From Symbiodinium natans (taxonomy: Eukaryota > Sar > Dinophyceae > Suessiales > Symbiodiniaceae), in assembly GCA_905221605.1 (NCBI GenBank), contig CAJNDS010002064.1, positions 179,501 to 243,500 on the forward strand: 64,000 nucleotides of DNA. The letters are read 5' to 3'. The notes beneath the pieces are model-generated. The model saw nothing but the letters and a program-made list of their open reading frames with translations. It made no database searches and was not told the DNA's origin. Both the position numbers and the translations under genes were made by a program. Every line of letters begins with the position of its first letter. The first letter of the stretch is position 1. Shown in pieces: positions 10,316-21,227 of the stretch.

Positions 10316-12486
10316 GGTTCATCAACGCTATTGGTCTTGCGCATCTGTCCAAATGCTGTTTGACCACATAGGAACAACCCGTCAGGCCCATGAGGTTTCC
10401 ACATAAAGCAATTATGCACCATTCCGCGATCACTTCATCATTCAAGATGTCCTGATCCGGAGCTCCTCGGCAGAGATCGATCTCCACGGTGGAGCTAGAC
10501 TCGGACAGCTTTGTCTGAGGGCCGAGAGCAGGAGGGAGTACCCATCGACAGCGCGCGCGTAGAGCAGGAGCAAAAGCTTTGAAGAAGATTTAGAGGGGAA
10601 CAGCCTCTCCAAAAGTCTGGGAGGTAGTCCCCTGAAATCCGGAAGATTGGAGATTTTATCACGCCAGACATCCCAGTCGAAAAGATTTCGCCGGGAGGAC
10701 CCCGAAGATGCCCCTGTAGGGTGGTCCATTGGATTCACTTGAGCCTGCGTTGTATCCACATTGTTGCCCCGAGCCCGACAGGGAATATGCAACCGTAGGG
10801 GGGGGGGTTTCCCCGCCGTTCTTCCGAGAGTGCACGCCGAGTTGGATTAGTGCCCTTTCCGGGATCGGCACAAAAGGCAGCCTCCCTTGCCATGACGGTA
10901 CCAGAGGCAGGTGGCAACTCCCGCTTAACTTCCGAGAGTGTACTCAAGACTGGATTAATGCCCGCAGCGGAATCGGCACCAGAGGCAAGCGTTCCACGGA
11001 AAGAGGCTTGGCCCTCTTTGGCTCCCGAAAAATGTCCCGATGGATATGTCCGTCTTCCCGGGTACGGTCCAGGTCCAGCTGGTTCTTCGTGTCGGAGAAA
11101 TGCCCAGAGCCACATCCCCAGCCAGGGGAAGAGGGAGGGAAGAATAGAGGCCCCGCGCTCCCTGGTCCCTCATCACACAGGGTCTTTTGCCTTGTGGTTT
11201 TTGCCACAGTAGCCTCCCGATGGAAGGAGGACCGGGCAGTTGTAGGACCTACCAGTTTCCCGGGCACCTGTTGCGGAGGATTGCCCGTAACCCTCTCCAC
11301 GGCCGCTTTGCCAAAAGTTCTTCCGCTCGTGAAAAAACGGGGGGTGGTTCCACAGTCCCTGTGCTCTCCTGTCCCGGAGCAGCAAGGGAAGTTTGTCCAG
11401 ACTGCAGGGCCCTAAAGTGACGACGCCAGTTCTCCAATCTGCAGGAGGCACTTCTCGGAGTTCGCCTGAAGCTTCCCCAAAGAAGACTCCAGCTTGTCAA
11501 TGTTGACCTGCTGGAAGTCCAGCTGTTCCACCACACAGCTGAGCCTGTTCGCGGCTGGCGGAGGACTCCAGATGTCCCAGTCTGACAGTGGTGTCCTGGA
11601 CAAATTGGCGGTTAACTCTCCACGCCCTGCGGCAGTCATAAACAAATTTTTGGACGTTCATGTACCGAAGGAGGCACTGGGGGCACACAAAGCCTCGCAT
11701 GGAAATGCGGCGGCACTGAATCCCTGGTGATGCAAGGCAAAAGCACGCTGTCCCTTTTCACAGCGCAGCAACGTCAGGTCTTTGCAGTAGCCCCTCTGTG
11801 AAAAGGAGCCGCCCTCGTTGCAAAATGGAGCCAGAAAAGGCGCAATGGGGAAAGCTGCCACACAGGAGGAAGGGAACAGCAAGAGAATCGGTGCCAGAGG
11901 CAACCGTGCCAGACCACCTCCTGATTGGTCGGGTGTCCAGCTGTCCGCGAAAGTGTCAAGCGAGCGGAGCGCTTCCGCCGAGGGCTCCGAAAAGACTAAT
12001 TTCCAAAGTTGCGAAGATGCCTCTGGCTCAATCGCACTCTGACAGGCTCCGTTCCAGGCAGGGCATGGGGAGCTGCATCCAAGAGGGGCCTCGTGCCCTC
12101 GAACTTCCTGCAGAAAAGCATTCGGCGCTTGATCCACTTCTCTCTTTTCTGGGGGAATGTCCGTGACAACCGTATGCAGAACGACGTCGCCATCGAAGAT
12201 CTCCAAGAGGTGCGCTCCGGATTCGGCAGCCGCTTTCCCATCCGGAGAGTCTGACCCCCATTCTGTGCGGCAGAAAGAGCAGGCGCAGCGGTGACTTTCT
12301 CGCCTCTTCAAAGCCCGACAACGCGGGCAGGACATTGCCACATTCCACATGAAGCCAGTCCCGGAAGCCCGGCAGCATCGGCAGCATTCAACACAACACG
12401 ACCAGAAGTTTTAGCATCTGGCCCGGCTGCTGCCACGTGCCCCGGGCGAGCCGAGCCCAGCTTGCACGAGCACACTTGTGTCTGTG
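10316..12486. other. GC-rich region with eroded coding-like sequence, mostly minus strand
   Basis: A mosaic of overlapping ORFs. On the minus strand a phrase of the type P[IL]P.RALIQ..(V)HSRK recurs, encoded around 10827-10877 and 10930-10988. The plus-strand DNA TTCCGAGAGTG.....TGGATTA.TGCCC is correspondingly duplicated. This suggests an old repeat-containing coding sequence or transposon. No family is recognised. Confidence 0.3.
11658..12392 (-). CDS. Cys-rich ORF fragment of unknown family
   Basis: A minus-strand frame is open from about 12392 (no Met needed upstream of the 12350 ATG) to 11658. Its N-terminal part has closely spaced cysteines: CCRCC, then CPRC, then CACSFC about ten residues later. 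This looks like a zinc ribbon of the CxxC..CxxC type. The remainder has no recognised motif. It could be the zinc-binding N-terminus of a mobile element, given its neighbours, or a gene exon. No function is assigned. Confidence 0.28.
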   Translation of the reverse strand, partial: VECCRCCRASGTGFMWNVAMSCPRCRALKRRESHRCACSFCRTEWGSDSPDGKAAAESGAHLLEIFDGDVVLHTVVTDIPPEKREVDQAPNAFLQEVRGHEAPLGCSSPCPAWNGACQSAIEPEASSQLWKLVFSEPSAEALRSLDTFADSWTPDQSGGGLARLPLAPILLLFPSSCVAAFPIAPFLAPFCNEGGSFSQRGYCKDLTLLRCEKGQRAFALHHQGFSAAAFPCEALCAPSASFGT

Positions 12487-13065
12487 TCATGGGGGTCTGG
12501 AGCCCGGCGGTGCCGCGAAGCATGCGCCAGCCTGCTGAATGCCTTGGCTGTCTGTGAGCCCGACTAGTGTCGTAGCATCACGCAGCATCACGTCGCTTGC
12601 CCGTTTGCCTCCAAGGCTTGCTTTTCCGTGGCTGCCTTGTTGTAGTTTCTTATAAGCCCCCATGGGCACGCCCACGAAGCAGTGCGGTGAGAAAGATCCA
12701 GGGCGGGGAATCGCGCTGGGGAGGAGCCCCCGACTGGTCGCCCGTGGAGAATGGTCTGTCGCGTGTTGGCAAGGGGACTGGAGCGTGCCAGCGGCCACAA
12801 AGAAAGGTGCTCTGAGGCCCCCCAGCACAGCCATCATCAGGCGCCTTACACCACAGGGCAGACGCGATTCGGCGTGAAGCAAGGCCGATCTCTCAGGGAA
12901 CACGGCATCGACCACGAGCAGCCGGGAGGAGCTCAGGGTAGGTGCCGTGCTTGCGTGCCGCTGCCTGTTTGGATTGCGCAGCATCGCACCCCGTGCACGC
13001 ACACGCCTGCCCGCGACGCTGGACAGGGCTGACGAGCGCAGTCCGTTGGCCACAACATGCCACAA
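12487..13065 (-). pseudogene. C-terminal fragment of the RT family found at 14.5-18 kb (minus strand)
   Basis: On the minus strand VVANGL (near 13055) is followed about 40 residues later by RKHGTYPELLPAARGRCRV, spanning about 12905-12965. The same two landmarks at similar spacing occur in the plus-strand copies (EVLANGL..., RK.TYPEL..., LVVLG.EVGGRW). The frame then breaks. This is a short decayed piece of the element's C-terminal, nuclease-like region. The rest of the 192-codon ORF towards 12487 has no match I can see. Confidence 0.5.
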
Positions 13066-13855
13066 CCTTAACGCGCGTTTCTTGTTTTTTTCCTAATGTT
13101 CAGCAGCAAATCGCGCAGCGCAGTGCTAGTGGCAACGCGCGCCTGGCTTCCCGGCAAACACGGGCGCAAGCTCGCTCCACTGGCCCGTTGGGAATTCATT
13201 GTTTACGAACAAGCATCTCAACTACTCAAACGGAATCTGCCCCGCGCTGCAGTGTACGATGTGCTAACTCTGTTAGAGATTGGCGTCGAAAGTCGCGGGA
13301 ATCAATTCGCCGCGCATTGGGTTTGATGGTGTGACGCGCTGCCCGTCCCAAGCCCTGCTGTGGCTGAAATAACAGATAATTACCGCAGGCATGTGACGTC
13401 GGCTTCAGGGCACCTGAGTGGGCTGATGTCTGCCACAGCGTCGCCGCTGCGCACCACCCGCTGCGTGCAGTGAAGGCGTCCGGCTCATTACGCGTTTTTT
13501 TTGCTCGTGTTTTTTTTGCCTTGCGTCAATTTTCGTATCTTCAACTCGAAGAAGGCCCAACTGATTTTCACCGACGCTCAGTTCCACCGTGCTTGACGAC
13601 GCCATGCGGACTGAGAGTTACAGTAACCTTTTCGGTAGTGTGGCACACCGGTGGTTAGGCTGTTCGGTATCTGACCGAAAATGAGGTGCTTTGCTAGATT
13701 TTCGTTCGCAGGCTGCGCCTCGCACTTTTTATGGCTATCGTCATATGTTGTGACCCCAGTGTTTCCATCATGAACCATTTGGCCACCGGCATGTTTGGCT
13801 GCAGGGCGCCCCCCAAACACGCTTGGAGTTTCCCCATGGTCGTGCGCGCGCGTAG
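13066..13855. other. Spacer between retroelement fragments
   Basis: No recognisable coding. A short plus-strand ORF (13096-13326) and minus-strand ORFs have no family motif. T-rich runs lie at about 13080-13095 and 13495-13520. Confidence 0.35.
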
Positions 13856-14440
13856 TATGCCGACTTCGAAGGCAGGAGCGTTCGCAAGGCATGGTTGGCG
13901 CGGGGCGACGCGCAGAACAAGAGCAACCGCGAGGCGCACTGGAGGTCCGGAAGTTGAGGGAGTTCGTCCAGTAGCGCACCGGCAGCTCCAGTAACGTGGC
14001 CACGCGTGGGCTCTCAGTACCGCCAGCTCAGCGAGACCCGTCCATCGGCGAGCCAACGCACGCCCCGCTGACCCGAGTGGCACGCTGCGCGCGTCGCGCC
14101 GGGCGCCCGCGCCAAACGCCGTATGAAGCTTCGGAGCGCCTCCATGAAGTTTTGCGCCTCCGCTCCGAAGCGGCCGCCGACCTCCAGTCCGAAGACGACG
14201 AGGTGACATCGGCCGCAGCTGTCGGAGACAGCTCGGGGTACGTGCGTCGCTTACGCGCTGCCGCGTGCTGAAGCGACATTCCCGGCACAGCGTCGCATGC
14301 CGGGCGCGCTCTGGGCGCGTTGTCCGTTGGGCTGGACCGGGCTGGACCGGGCTGGAACCGGGTAGTGCCTCGCCAAATGGGCATGCCGTTGGCGACATTG
14401 GCGACAACCTCGATGTGCCGTGCATCGCCGGCGGGGAGGT
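13856..14440 (-). pseudogene. Minus-strand fragments of the same RT family (C-terminal block, then thumb block)
   Basis: Reading the minus strand from 14440: DARHIEVVAN (14391-14437), then ARKRRTYPELSP (about 14225-14260), then HLVVFGLEVGGRF (about 14166-14204, other frame). This is the C-terminal end of the element. After about 200 bases it is followed by LLDELPQLPDLQC and LFCASPRANHALRTL (about 13870-13975), the thumb/connection region that belongs upstream of the C-terminal block in an intact copy. So a C-terminal end precedes a mid-protein piece, the same order as in the plus-strand pair. Frameshifted and dead. Confidence 0.65.
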
Positions 14441-14442
14441 CC

Positions 14443-14460
14443 AATTTTGGCTCAAGATGT
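14443..14460 (+). other. Relict dinoflagellate spliced leader (DinoSL) 3' end
   Basis: CCAATTTTGGCTCAAG matches the last part of the dinoflagellate spliced leader (ending CCATTTTGGCTCAAG) with one extra A; 13 bases match without a gap. It sits exactly where the minus-strand fragment ends and the plus-strand RT copy begins, as expected if a trans-spliced transcript of the element was copied back into DNA. A match this long is unlikely by chance in 64 kb. Confidence 0.6.
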
Positions 14461-14483
14461 CTTGACCTGCCCCCCCCTCCCCT

Positions 14484-16703
14484 TTGCCACGCCCGCGGGG
14501 CTCCCGCCATGCCGGTCAGGGCACTGGCCCGAACGTCTCCAGAGCATGGAAACTGTTCCTGCTCGCCCCGCTCATGCTGCTGGCACGCCCGGAGCAACAA
14601 GACTCGCAAGGCCGGGCTACGCTCCTCGCGCGGGCTGCAGCGTTCCAACGAGGCGAGTGGCGACAGCTTCTCGCTGCCGCACGGCCCGGACCACGAGCCC
14701 GCGAGCCGCCGACGGAGCTCGACCCAGCCGAGGCGTCCGAGCGCAAACGCCAGCGAGCATGCGCCAAAGTGCGGCAGGGCGAGCTCTCTCGCGCACGACA
14801 GGTACCCACGGCAGCCGAGCTCGCGCCGGGCACGGAGGCCACATGGGATGCACTCACTGATGCCGCGAAGCGCCCGCCCGAGAAGCGGGTCGCGACGCCC
14901 GCTGAGTTGCTTCAGTGCCAACCGGAGCGCTCCGTTCAGCTCTCCACCCGAGCAGTCGCCAGCGCACTTCGCGAAGCCCGCCGGGGTGGGGCGGCTGGCT
15001 TATCCGGCATGAGGGCTGAGCACTTGAAGTTGCTTTTGCAGGACTTGGAGGCGCTGGAACTGCTGGCCGAAGCGGCCACGCACCTCGCCCAAGCTCACAG
15101 CCCTCCAGCTACTGCTGGTGGGACGCCACGGGGGCGTGCCGGACCGTGCCGCAAGGCGAAGGCTGCGAGCAGGGCGATCCCCTTGCTCCGGCGCTGTTCG
15201 CGCTGGGGCAACACGAGGCGCTCTGCCGCCTTGCTAGCCTTCCTGGACGACCTCTATGTCGTCACAGTCCCAGAGCTATCCAGAGCTTGCGCGGGCGGCC
15301 CTGGACAGCACGACGACAACAGTCGAGACCCACTGGGCGTCGCTTCCAACCTCGGCAAAACCAGGGCGTTCACGCTGGGAGAGACCCCCCCGCCGCCCGG
15401 CATCTCCGAGCTGGGGGCCGCGGTGTGGCGAGGGGACAAGCCACCGCCTGAGAGAGGCCTGGTGGTCCGGGGTACTCCCATCGGACACCCCGAGTTCGTA
15501 CGAGCATGGGCGGCGGAGCGCATGCAGGAGGAACGCAAACTTCTCGAGCAGCTGCCGGAACTGCCCGACCTGCAGTGCAGTTGGCTCCTCCTCTCCATGT
15601 GTGCCTCCACTCGTGCCAACCATGCGCTCCGCACGCTGCCCCCGTCCGAGTCACGAGGGTACGCCGCTGCGCACGATGCAGCCATCTGGGAAACGCTGCA
15701 GGCTTGCCTTGGAGGAGAGCCCCTTGACGACGCGCCCCACGCGTGGCCCATAGCCACGCTGCCAGCAGTGCTCGGCGGACTCGGCAACGCACAGCCCCGG
15801 CCGCGTACTGGGCTGCGTGGGCAGACGCGCTGCCGGTCATGCGAGCTCGTGCGCCCGATTTGGCAGGCCGGTGCCGGGAGGCCCTGGAAGGGGGAGCGGG
15901 CCGAGACGCCCCGTGTCTGCGCGAGGCGGTAGAAGCAGGGGCGCTGTTGCGTGAGGCAGGCTGGCAGACATGCCCCACGTGGAGCGCCTTGTTGGACGGG
16001 GTGCGCCCGCCCCCAGCCGACGACGCAGGGCCCGGAGACTGGCCGCATGGATGGCAGATGCGCGCGACGCGAACCCTCAACACGCACTTCCGCGAACGCA
16101 CGCTTCTGCCAGACATGCCACCCAGTTCCCAGGCACTCTTGCGATCCCAGGCAGGACCGCAGGCAGGCATGGCTCGCTGCGATCCCCACAGAGCCGGCCA
16201 CCACGCTCCCACCGATGGCGATGCAGATCGCTTTGAGGCGCCGCCTGCGACAACCTCTGCCTCTGCACAGCAACACCTGCGGGCCGCCCCATGGCTGCCG
16301 TGGCGCAGTAGACCGCTTCGGCGACCACGCACTACTCCTCGCCAGGCGGGCCAAGATCGTGGAGCGAGCCTGGGTGCAGGTCGCCCGGGAAGCGGTGGGG
16401 TCGGAAGGTCAAGTCGTTCCGCAGCAGTGGCTGGCCAACACCACCGGAGCGCAGGACCGTCGCAGACTCGACCTCGTCGTGTACGGGGCGCTGCGCAGCG
16501 GGGGGGCGCAGTGCTGCGACGCCACGCTGGTTTCCCCGCTCACGCGATCGGTGCACCCGCAGCCGTGCGCAGCGGCCGTGGACGGAGCCGTGCTGCGGGT
16601 GGCTGAGTGCCGCAAGCACGCCGCGTACCCGGAGCTCACGCGAGGGGGGCCGCAAACGCTCGTCGTGCTCGGCTCCGAGGTGGGCGGCCGCTGGAACGCT
16701 TAG
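14484..16703 (+). pseudogene. Non-LTR-type reverse transcriptase copy 1, internally deleted and frameshifted
   Basis: Recognisable blocks in order: N-terminal RAWKLFLLAPLMLLARP and FQRGEWRQLL (from about 14540); RT palm start GLSGMRAEHLKLLLQD (about 15000); GCEQGDPLAPALFALGQ (about 15160-15210, another frame); FLDDLYVV (about 15241-15264), where FLDD stands at the catalytic YxDD position; ASNLGKTRAF; RGTPIGHPEFVRAWAAERM; thumb QLPELPDLQCSWLLL; TAPAAYWAAWADALPV; TEPATTLPPMAMQIALRRRL; CGPPHGCRGAVDRFGDHAL; RRRLDLVVYGALRSGGAQCC; YPEL; LVVLGSEVGGRWNA. RT blocks 2-3 between LAQAHSP and WWDATG are missing. The C-terminus, with Cys/His and a (R)RLDLVV...CDATLV strand, may be a restriction-like nuclease; that is inference. 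Very GC-rich. I associate this family with dinoflagellate genomes. Confidence 0.85.
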
Positions 16704-16715
16704 GCCCGAGGCTTC

Positions 16716-18038
16716 GTGCGAGACCTAGCCGCCTGGTTGCTGCTGCTTATGTGCGCGGCGCTGCGCAGCAACTACCTTCTGCGGGCCTTGCCACCGGGCG
16801 TGACAGGGGAGTTTGCCCGTGGACATGACGCGGCTGTGATCGCATGCCTGGGACGCCTCCTCGGCAATGACCAGCCGCTCACTCTCGACCCACTGTCGCT
16901 GCGCCACTGTCGCTGCGACGGGCGCAGCTTCCTCTCCGACTGGGCGGGCTTGGACTCCGGTCCGCCAAGACAGGTCGAGTGGCGGCGTACTGGGCGTCTT
17001 GGGCCGACATGCTCCCCATTTTGCGCGCAAGGCATCCCCGGTCCGCGGCCGAAACATTGCGACAGGCCGTCCTCGTGGCGCAAGGCGGTGAGGTGGCGGC
17101 ACCTAGCGTGGCGGCTTTTGCTCACGCCGCGCAGTCGCTATACGCACGGCTTTGTGGTGCCAGCTTGGGAGGCCCTTTTGTGCGGCCAGCCTCCACCGCC
17201 TGAGCCCGAAACTACCACCCAGGCCTGGACAGGACAGCCTGCGAGAGCCTTTTGAATGACCTTGATCCGGCTTCTCGCGCGCTGCTCCTGTCCCAGGCGG
17301 GCCCTGGCGGACCGCGCGCCGTTACTGCGCTTCCCACGGCCGCAGCCTTCCGCTTTCTCGATGAGTGTATGAGAGCCCTGCTGCTCCGCCGCCTGCTCGC
17401 GCCTTTGCCCCATGCCCCGCGCCGCTGCAGATGCGGCGGGGAACTTGATGCCTTGGGGGATGGCGTCCTGGGACCTCGCGGCACGGGCGGCCGTGCAGGT
17501 CTGCCGTGAAGCGGGGGCCCGGGTGGCCAGCAATGTAATGCTACGGGACATGAACCTCGATGTCCCGCTGGCGGATGCGCGCCGCACTGAGGTGCTGGCC
17601 AACGGCCTCCCCTGCAAGTTGCCGTTGACACGACTCTCGTAAGTCCGGTCTCGTGGGACGGCGCAGCGCGTCCGAGGACAGACCGGACGCCCGGGGCGGC
17701 GGCTTCCGACGCTGCGCGGCGGAAGCGCCAGGACGCTCCGGGCAGCTCGCCGTTGCAGGTTGGTAGTCATCGGCCTTGAGGTGGGCGGGAGACTGGACAC
17801 AGAGACCGTCACCTTCTTGCGCCAACTCGCCGCGGCGCGTGCACGCGAGGCACCCGCGTGTCTGAGGCCTGCCGCATGCCGGGCCAGCTGGCGGTGGCGG
17901 CCCAGCGCGTATGCCATGTCGTTGCTTGAGTTGCCGCTGGCGGGGGCGGAGCATGGTGAGGGTGACCCGCCGCCGTGGGGGGATCTGCTGGCGGACGCAC
18001 GCGGGCTGGAGCCCATCCCCGACAGTAGGCTGCGCTGA
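16716..18038 (+). pseudogene. RT family copy 2, 5'-truncated (thumb to C-terminus)
   Basis: Starts abruptly in the thumb (AWLLLLMCAALRSNYLLRALPP, about 16725-16790) right after the end of copy 1 (GGRWNA, stop, FVRDLA). It continues in changing frames with AAYWASWADMLPILRARHP (16982-17040), ALLLSQAGPGG (about 17280), CRCGGELDALGDG (about 17430), REAGARVASNVMLRDMNLD (about 17510-17566), DARRTEVLANGLP (about 17574-17612), LVVIGLEVGGRLDTETVTF (about 17760-17815) and a C-terminal AYAMSLLELPLAG. The RT palm is absent. Sequence differs clearly from copy 1, so it is another subfamily. It shows at least three frame changes and is dead. Confidence 0.8.
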
Positions 18039-19899
18039 GAGGCGGACCCCCGGCACTTCTTGCGGGCTGAAAAAGGTTGTACTGATGGCAACTTCCGCCT
18101 CACTGCCAAGCAGGCTATGCGTGATTGGAAGCTTCCTCCTTTCTCCGAGAAGGAGCCGCTGCCGTGTCAGGACATTTTGCACAGCATAGTATGCATTTTT
18201 TTCAGTGGTGTGGGATTTTCACATGGGCAACTCGTATGGCTTGTCTGGTCTTGAGTCTTGACATGGAGTGGACAGGGCCAGTGCGATCGCAGCCAGCCCC
18301 ACCGAGGAATCGCGTGCGCAGGGGCGGGAGCGAGGGTGCCAGCTGTACTTCTTTTTTTTACGCGCGAAAAAAAAAAGAAAACAGGCGTGCCGAAAGAAAA
18401 ATATAGCCAGCAGAACATTGCAGAGTGCCAGCAGAACGCATGCCTGGGACTCGGACACAAGGATCAACACTGGAAGAGTCATTGAACAGTTTCGAAGCAT
18501 TGTTGGGTGGAATGGTGACGCGGATGCAACGCGGAGGACGCGGGGGTTCCAACACAACATGAGCCGATACAAGCGACGGGATGATGAGTTGAACCAAAAA
18601 ACATTATTGCAATGTCGCGGTTTTGGTTATAGCGCGGTCTGATGTAGCACGCTTGCCAAAGATGATCAAAAAATTGTGACATGTTATTGGTAACGCACCC
18701 TTTTCGCGCGGTCCAGGTTAGCGACTACGGAGCTCCCGCTAACAGCGAGCATCGATGGTGGGCCAAGGCCTGGGATAGGTGTGCCAAGGCCTGGGATAGG
18801 CCGGCAGGATCCCATGCGAGAGCAAGTTTCGCCCAACGCGCGTTTGAAGCTTGATGATACACGTCGCCAGGTTCCAGTATTTCCAATGCTGTGCTTTCGG
18901 TTTCCGTGCAGCAGGCTGTGACCGGCACGGCATTGGGGTCGGCCTGGCCCGCACCGCCCCATGCGAGCCAAACCCAGGGCCCGTACCTCGACCATGTCCT
19001 CGACCTCGCTGACGCCGCGGGGCCGAGCCGGCTGCCACTGCGGTGTCTGGCCGTTTAGCCCCCGGCCGTACAGTGCTTGGACCCTGCACAAGCCTACCTC
19101 CGGCCGCCAGACCTGTGCAGGTGGAAAAAGGTGGGGGGGTGGGGGGGGAAACTTCAAGGGGCTCCGTAACCTGCGAAACTCACCAGTTTCAACAGCAACC
19201 CCTTCCAAATCAAGAACATATATCCTTGCAACAGTGGCAATTTCGGCCCCTGTGAGCTGCGGGACCATTGCTGCACGGCATAATGCAGCTGGTTTGAAGC
19301 GTCCAAAGGTCAAAGGTCAAGCCTGAAGGCCCGAAGGCGGCACTTTCAAGGCTCAGGCTAAAGCTAAAGGCACAATTTGGTCACGCGCTTTGGCGGGTAC
19401 ACCCGGAACATCACGCTGTGCTCACTCACAAAGCGAAATCATCTGTCACCGCCAACCATGTAGCTTTGTCGGTTGCCGCATCACGCCTATTCGATTTGGC
19501 GGCGCCCAGTCGGTTGGTGGGGGTGAACGAAGTAGGCAGTCATCTCTCGCTCGACCGGACAGCAACCAGGCGGAAAAGAGACGTGCCAAAAAAAATGCAA
19601 ATCCGTTAAATAAACAATCCGTTTTTTCTTCTTCTTTTCGTGCTCACATTGGCGTCGTATTTGCCCGATGGTCGGCCAACAGGCTCAGCCGAATGTTGCA
19701 CGCAGGACCGCAAGCACGATACCCTGCACGTAGCAGCGATGGACCTCGGCCATTGGACTGTAGCAACGGAGTGTAAGCCTTCCGCCGAACGTCGATTCGG
19801 ATCTCATTTTTCGTCATCACACTTCAGCTCCTTGATTTGCCAAACGCCAATTTAGCCCGCTCTCATCACGATGCTGCGCGTGAGGAGGTGGAAAACTCA
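18039..19899. other. Spacer with simple repeats and no recognised gene
   Basis: Contains a perfect T-run/A-run hairpin (18349-18380, T7 ACGCGCG A10 type) and a 21-bp duplication. A minus-strand ORF of 209 codons (18684-19313) is proline-rich in part and has no family motif; I do not call it a gene. A 45-base stretch at about 19323-19370 (AAGGCCCGAAGGC..AAGGCTCAGGCTAAAG) resembles the roughly 60-bp units at 29.1-29.5 kb. Confidence 0.35.
18762..18801. repeat. 21-bp tandem duplication
   Basis: GCCAAGGCCTGGGATAGG occurs at 18762 and again at 18783, period 21. Confidence 0.85.
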
Positions 19900-20180
19900 G
19901 GCGGGCAAGAGATCCTGCCGACTAGCAGCAAAGGGACGCAGAGCAAGGCAGACTATGGAGAGGCAACGAGGCTGAGTCCGCGGGAGGAAGTGGGGGTGGC
20001 CCGTGCATGGAGGCATGCAAGAAGTTGGACAAAGGTCCGACGTCACTTCTCCAGCAGCCGCGGAGCTCGAGGGCGAGGCCACCTGGCAGACTGCGGAGCT
20101 CAGGGTAGGTGCGCTCTTGCTTCGCGAGCAGTGCGACCGTCGGCGCTGCTGGGGGCACAGGTAGAAGCCACAGGGACACC
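19900..20180 (-). pseudogene. Short C-terminal fragment of the RT family (minus strand)
   Basis: Minus-strand AKQERTYPELRSLPGG (about 20080-20125) followed by LALELRGCWRSD, corresponding to the YPEL...LVV.LE.GGRWS block of the other copies. The frame is shared with downstream low-complexity sequence. It is the rightmost visible copy in this cluster. Confidence 0.5.
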
Positions 20181-21227
20181 AGCGTGGTGTCGACCGTAAG
20201 TTATGAGCCATTAGAGGGCATGAACTTGTTAACTGTTCGCGATGACTTCAATGCGATGTTCATCCAGCCGCGCAACTTCAACAGCTAAGTCTGCGACTGG
20301 GGCTCCGGCTTCCGATGTCGACAGCGAATCCCCTCGCCCACTGCTCCTTCGACCCGCCGTTGGCAAGCCGTATTCCCCAAATTGGGGTTAGCACTCTTCG
20401 ACGTGGGCGTCAGGAAAAACAGATCCTGCAGACTAATCATCTATAATGCGTCTGTGGCGCTGAATGGCAGTGTGTGCGTTGTCACATGCTTGTCGGCGTA
20501 ACCCAGTCCATGTTTATGTGGAGGAAAGGGCTTCACATGCATGCGCCGGTGAATGCTTGCTTGGCATTGATTTGATGGAGAAAGAGTTTAGGCACAGGTG
20601 CTGTTGACATTTCGCATGTTCTTGTTGGTTGCTCAAAAAGCTGAATGATGCATGTTGACATGTGCAGTGGCTAGACCATGCGTGGAGCCCGTCGACAGTG
20701 CCACCAAGCAAACAGCAGCCAACGTCAGGCAACTCACACTTGCATAGAGAAGGCTTGTGAGGGCATAGCATGAAGCGTGCAACAACGCCATGTGCCGCCC
20801 TTATCACGAACCAGAGTAGGAACACCCGAACGTGTAGGTTTGACCAATTTCTCATCTGATTCCATGCAGGTGCTGCAGAAGATCGGCGGCGGAAGACCTT
20901 CGACGAACATGTTGACCAATTGCTATACAATTTTAAGGACTCGGGATTTTGATCGGATTTTAGTAGTTGGCATCACGCGTCCTGTGCAGGGTGTGAGCTT
21001 TGCTGCGGGAAGGAGCAGCTTGTGCGAGCACATGACCGCGACCTTACGTGGTTGATGGGGTCTGGGTCGAGCGTTGGTCACAGCCCGAGCTCCTGCAGAG
21101 CTTGCTTCTTCACATTTCTTCATCCTAGCGTGGATCCTGGGTCAAACGCCTCAGGCAGCAAGAAGATAACGCGAGAGGATTTCAACTCGGCGGTGTTCAT
21201 GGGCTCGGCGGCTTTGTCCGATGGGCC
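20181..21227. other. Probable upstream region of the ion-channel gene
   Basis: No supported coding. ORFs at 20514-20930 (minus) and 20777-21055 (plus) have no motif. A plus-strand exon could hide here but I cannot define one. Confidence 0.3.

Noticed and set aside
15254-16354. Minus-strand ORF of 366 codons
   Set aside because: Antisense to well-preserved RT-family coding on the plus strand; composition typical of a GC-rich shadow frame.
18684-19313. Minus-strand ORF of 209 codons
   Set aside because: Includes a tandem duplication and poly-G/poly-Pro stretch; no family motif or plausible exon signals.
20514-20930. Minus-strand ORF of 138 codons
   Set aside because: No motif, and opposite to the plus-strand gene direction of the neighbourhood.
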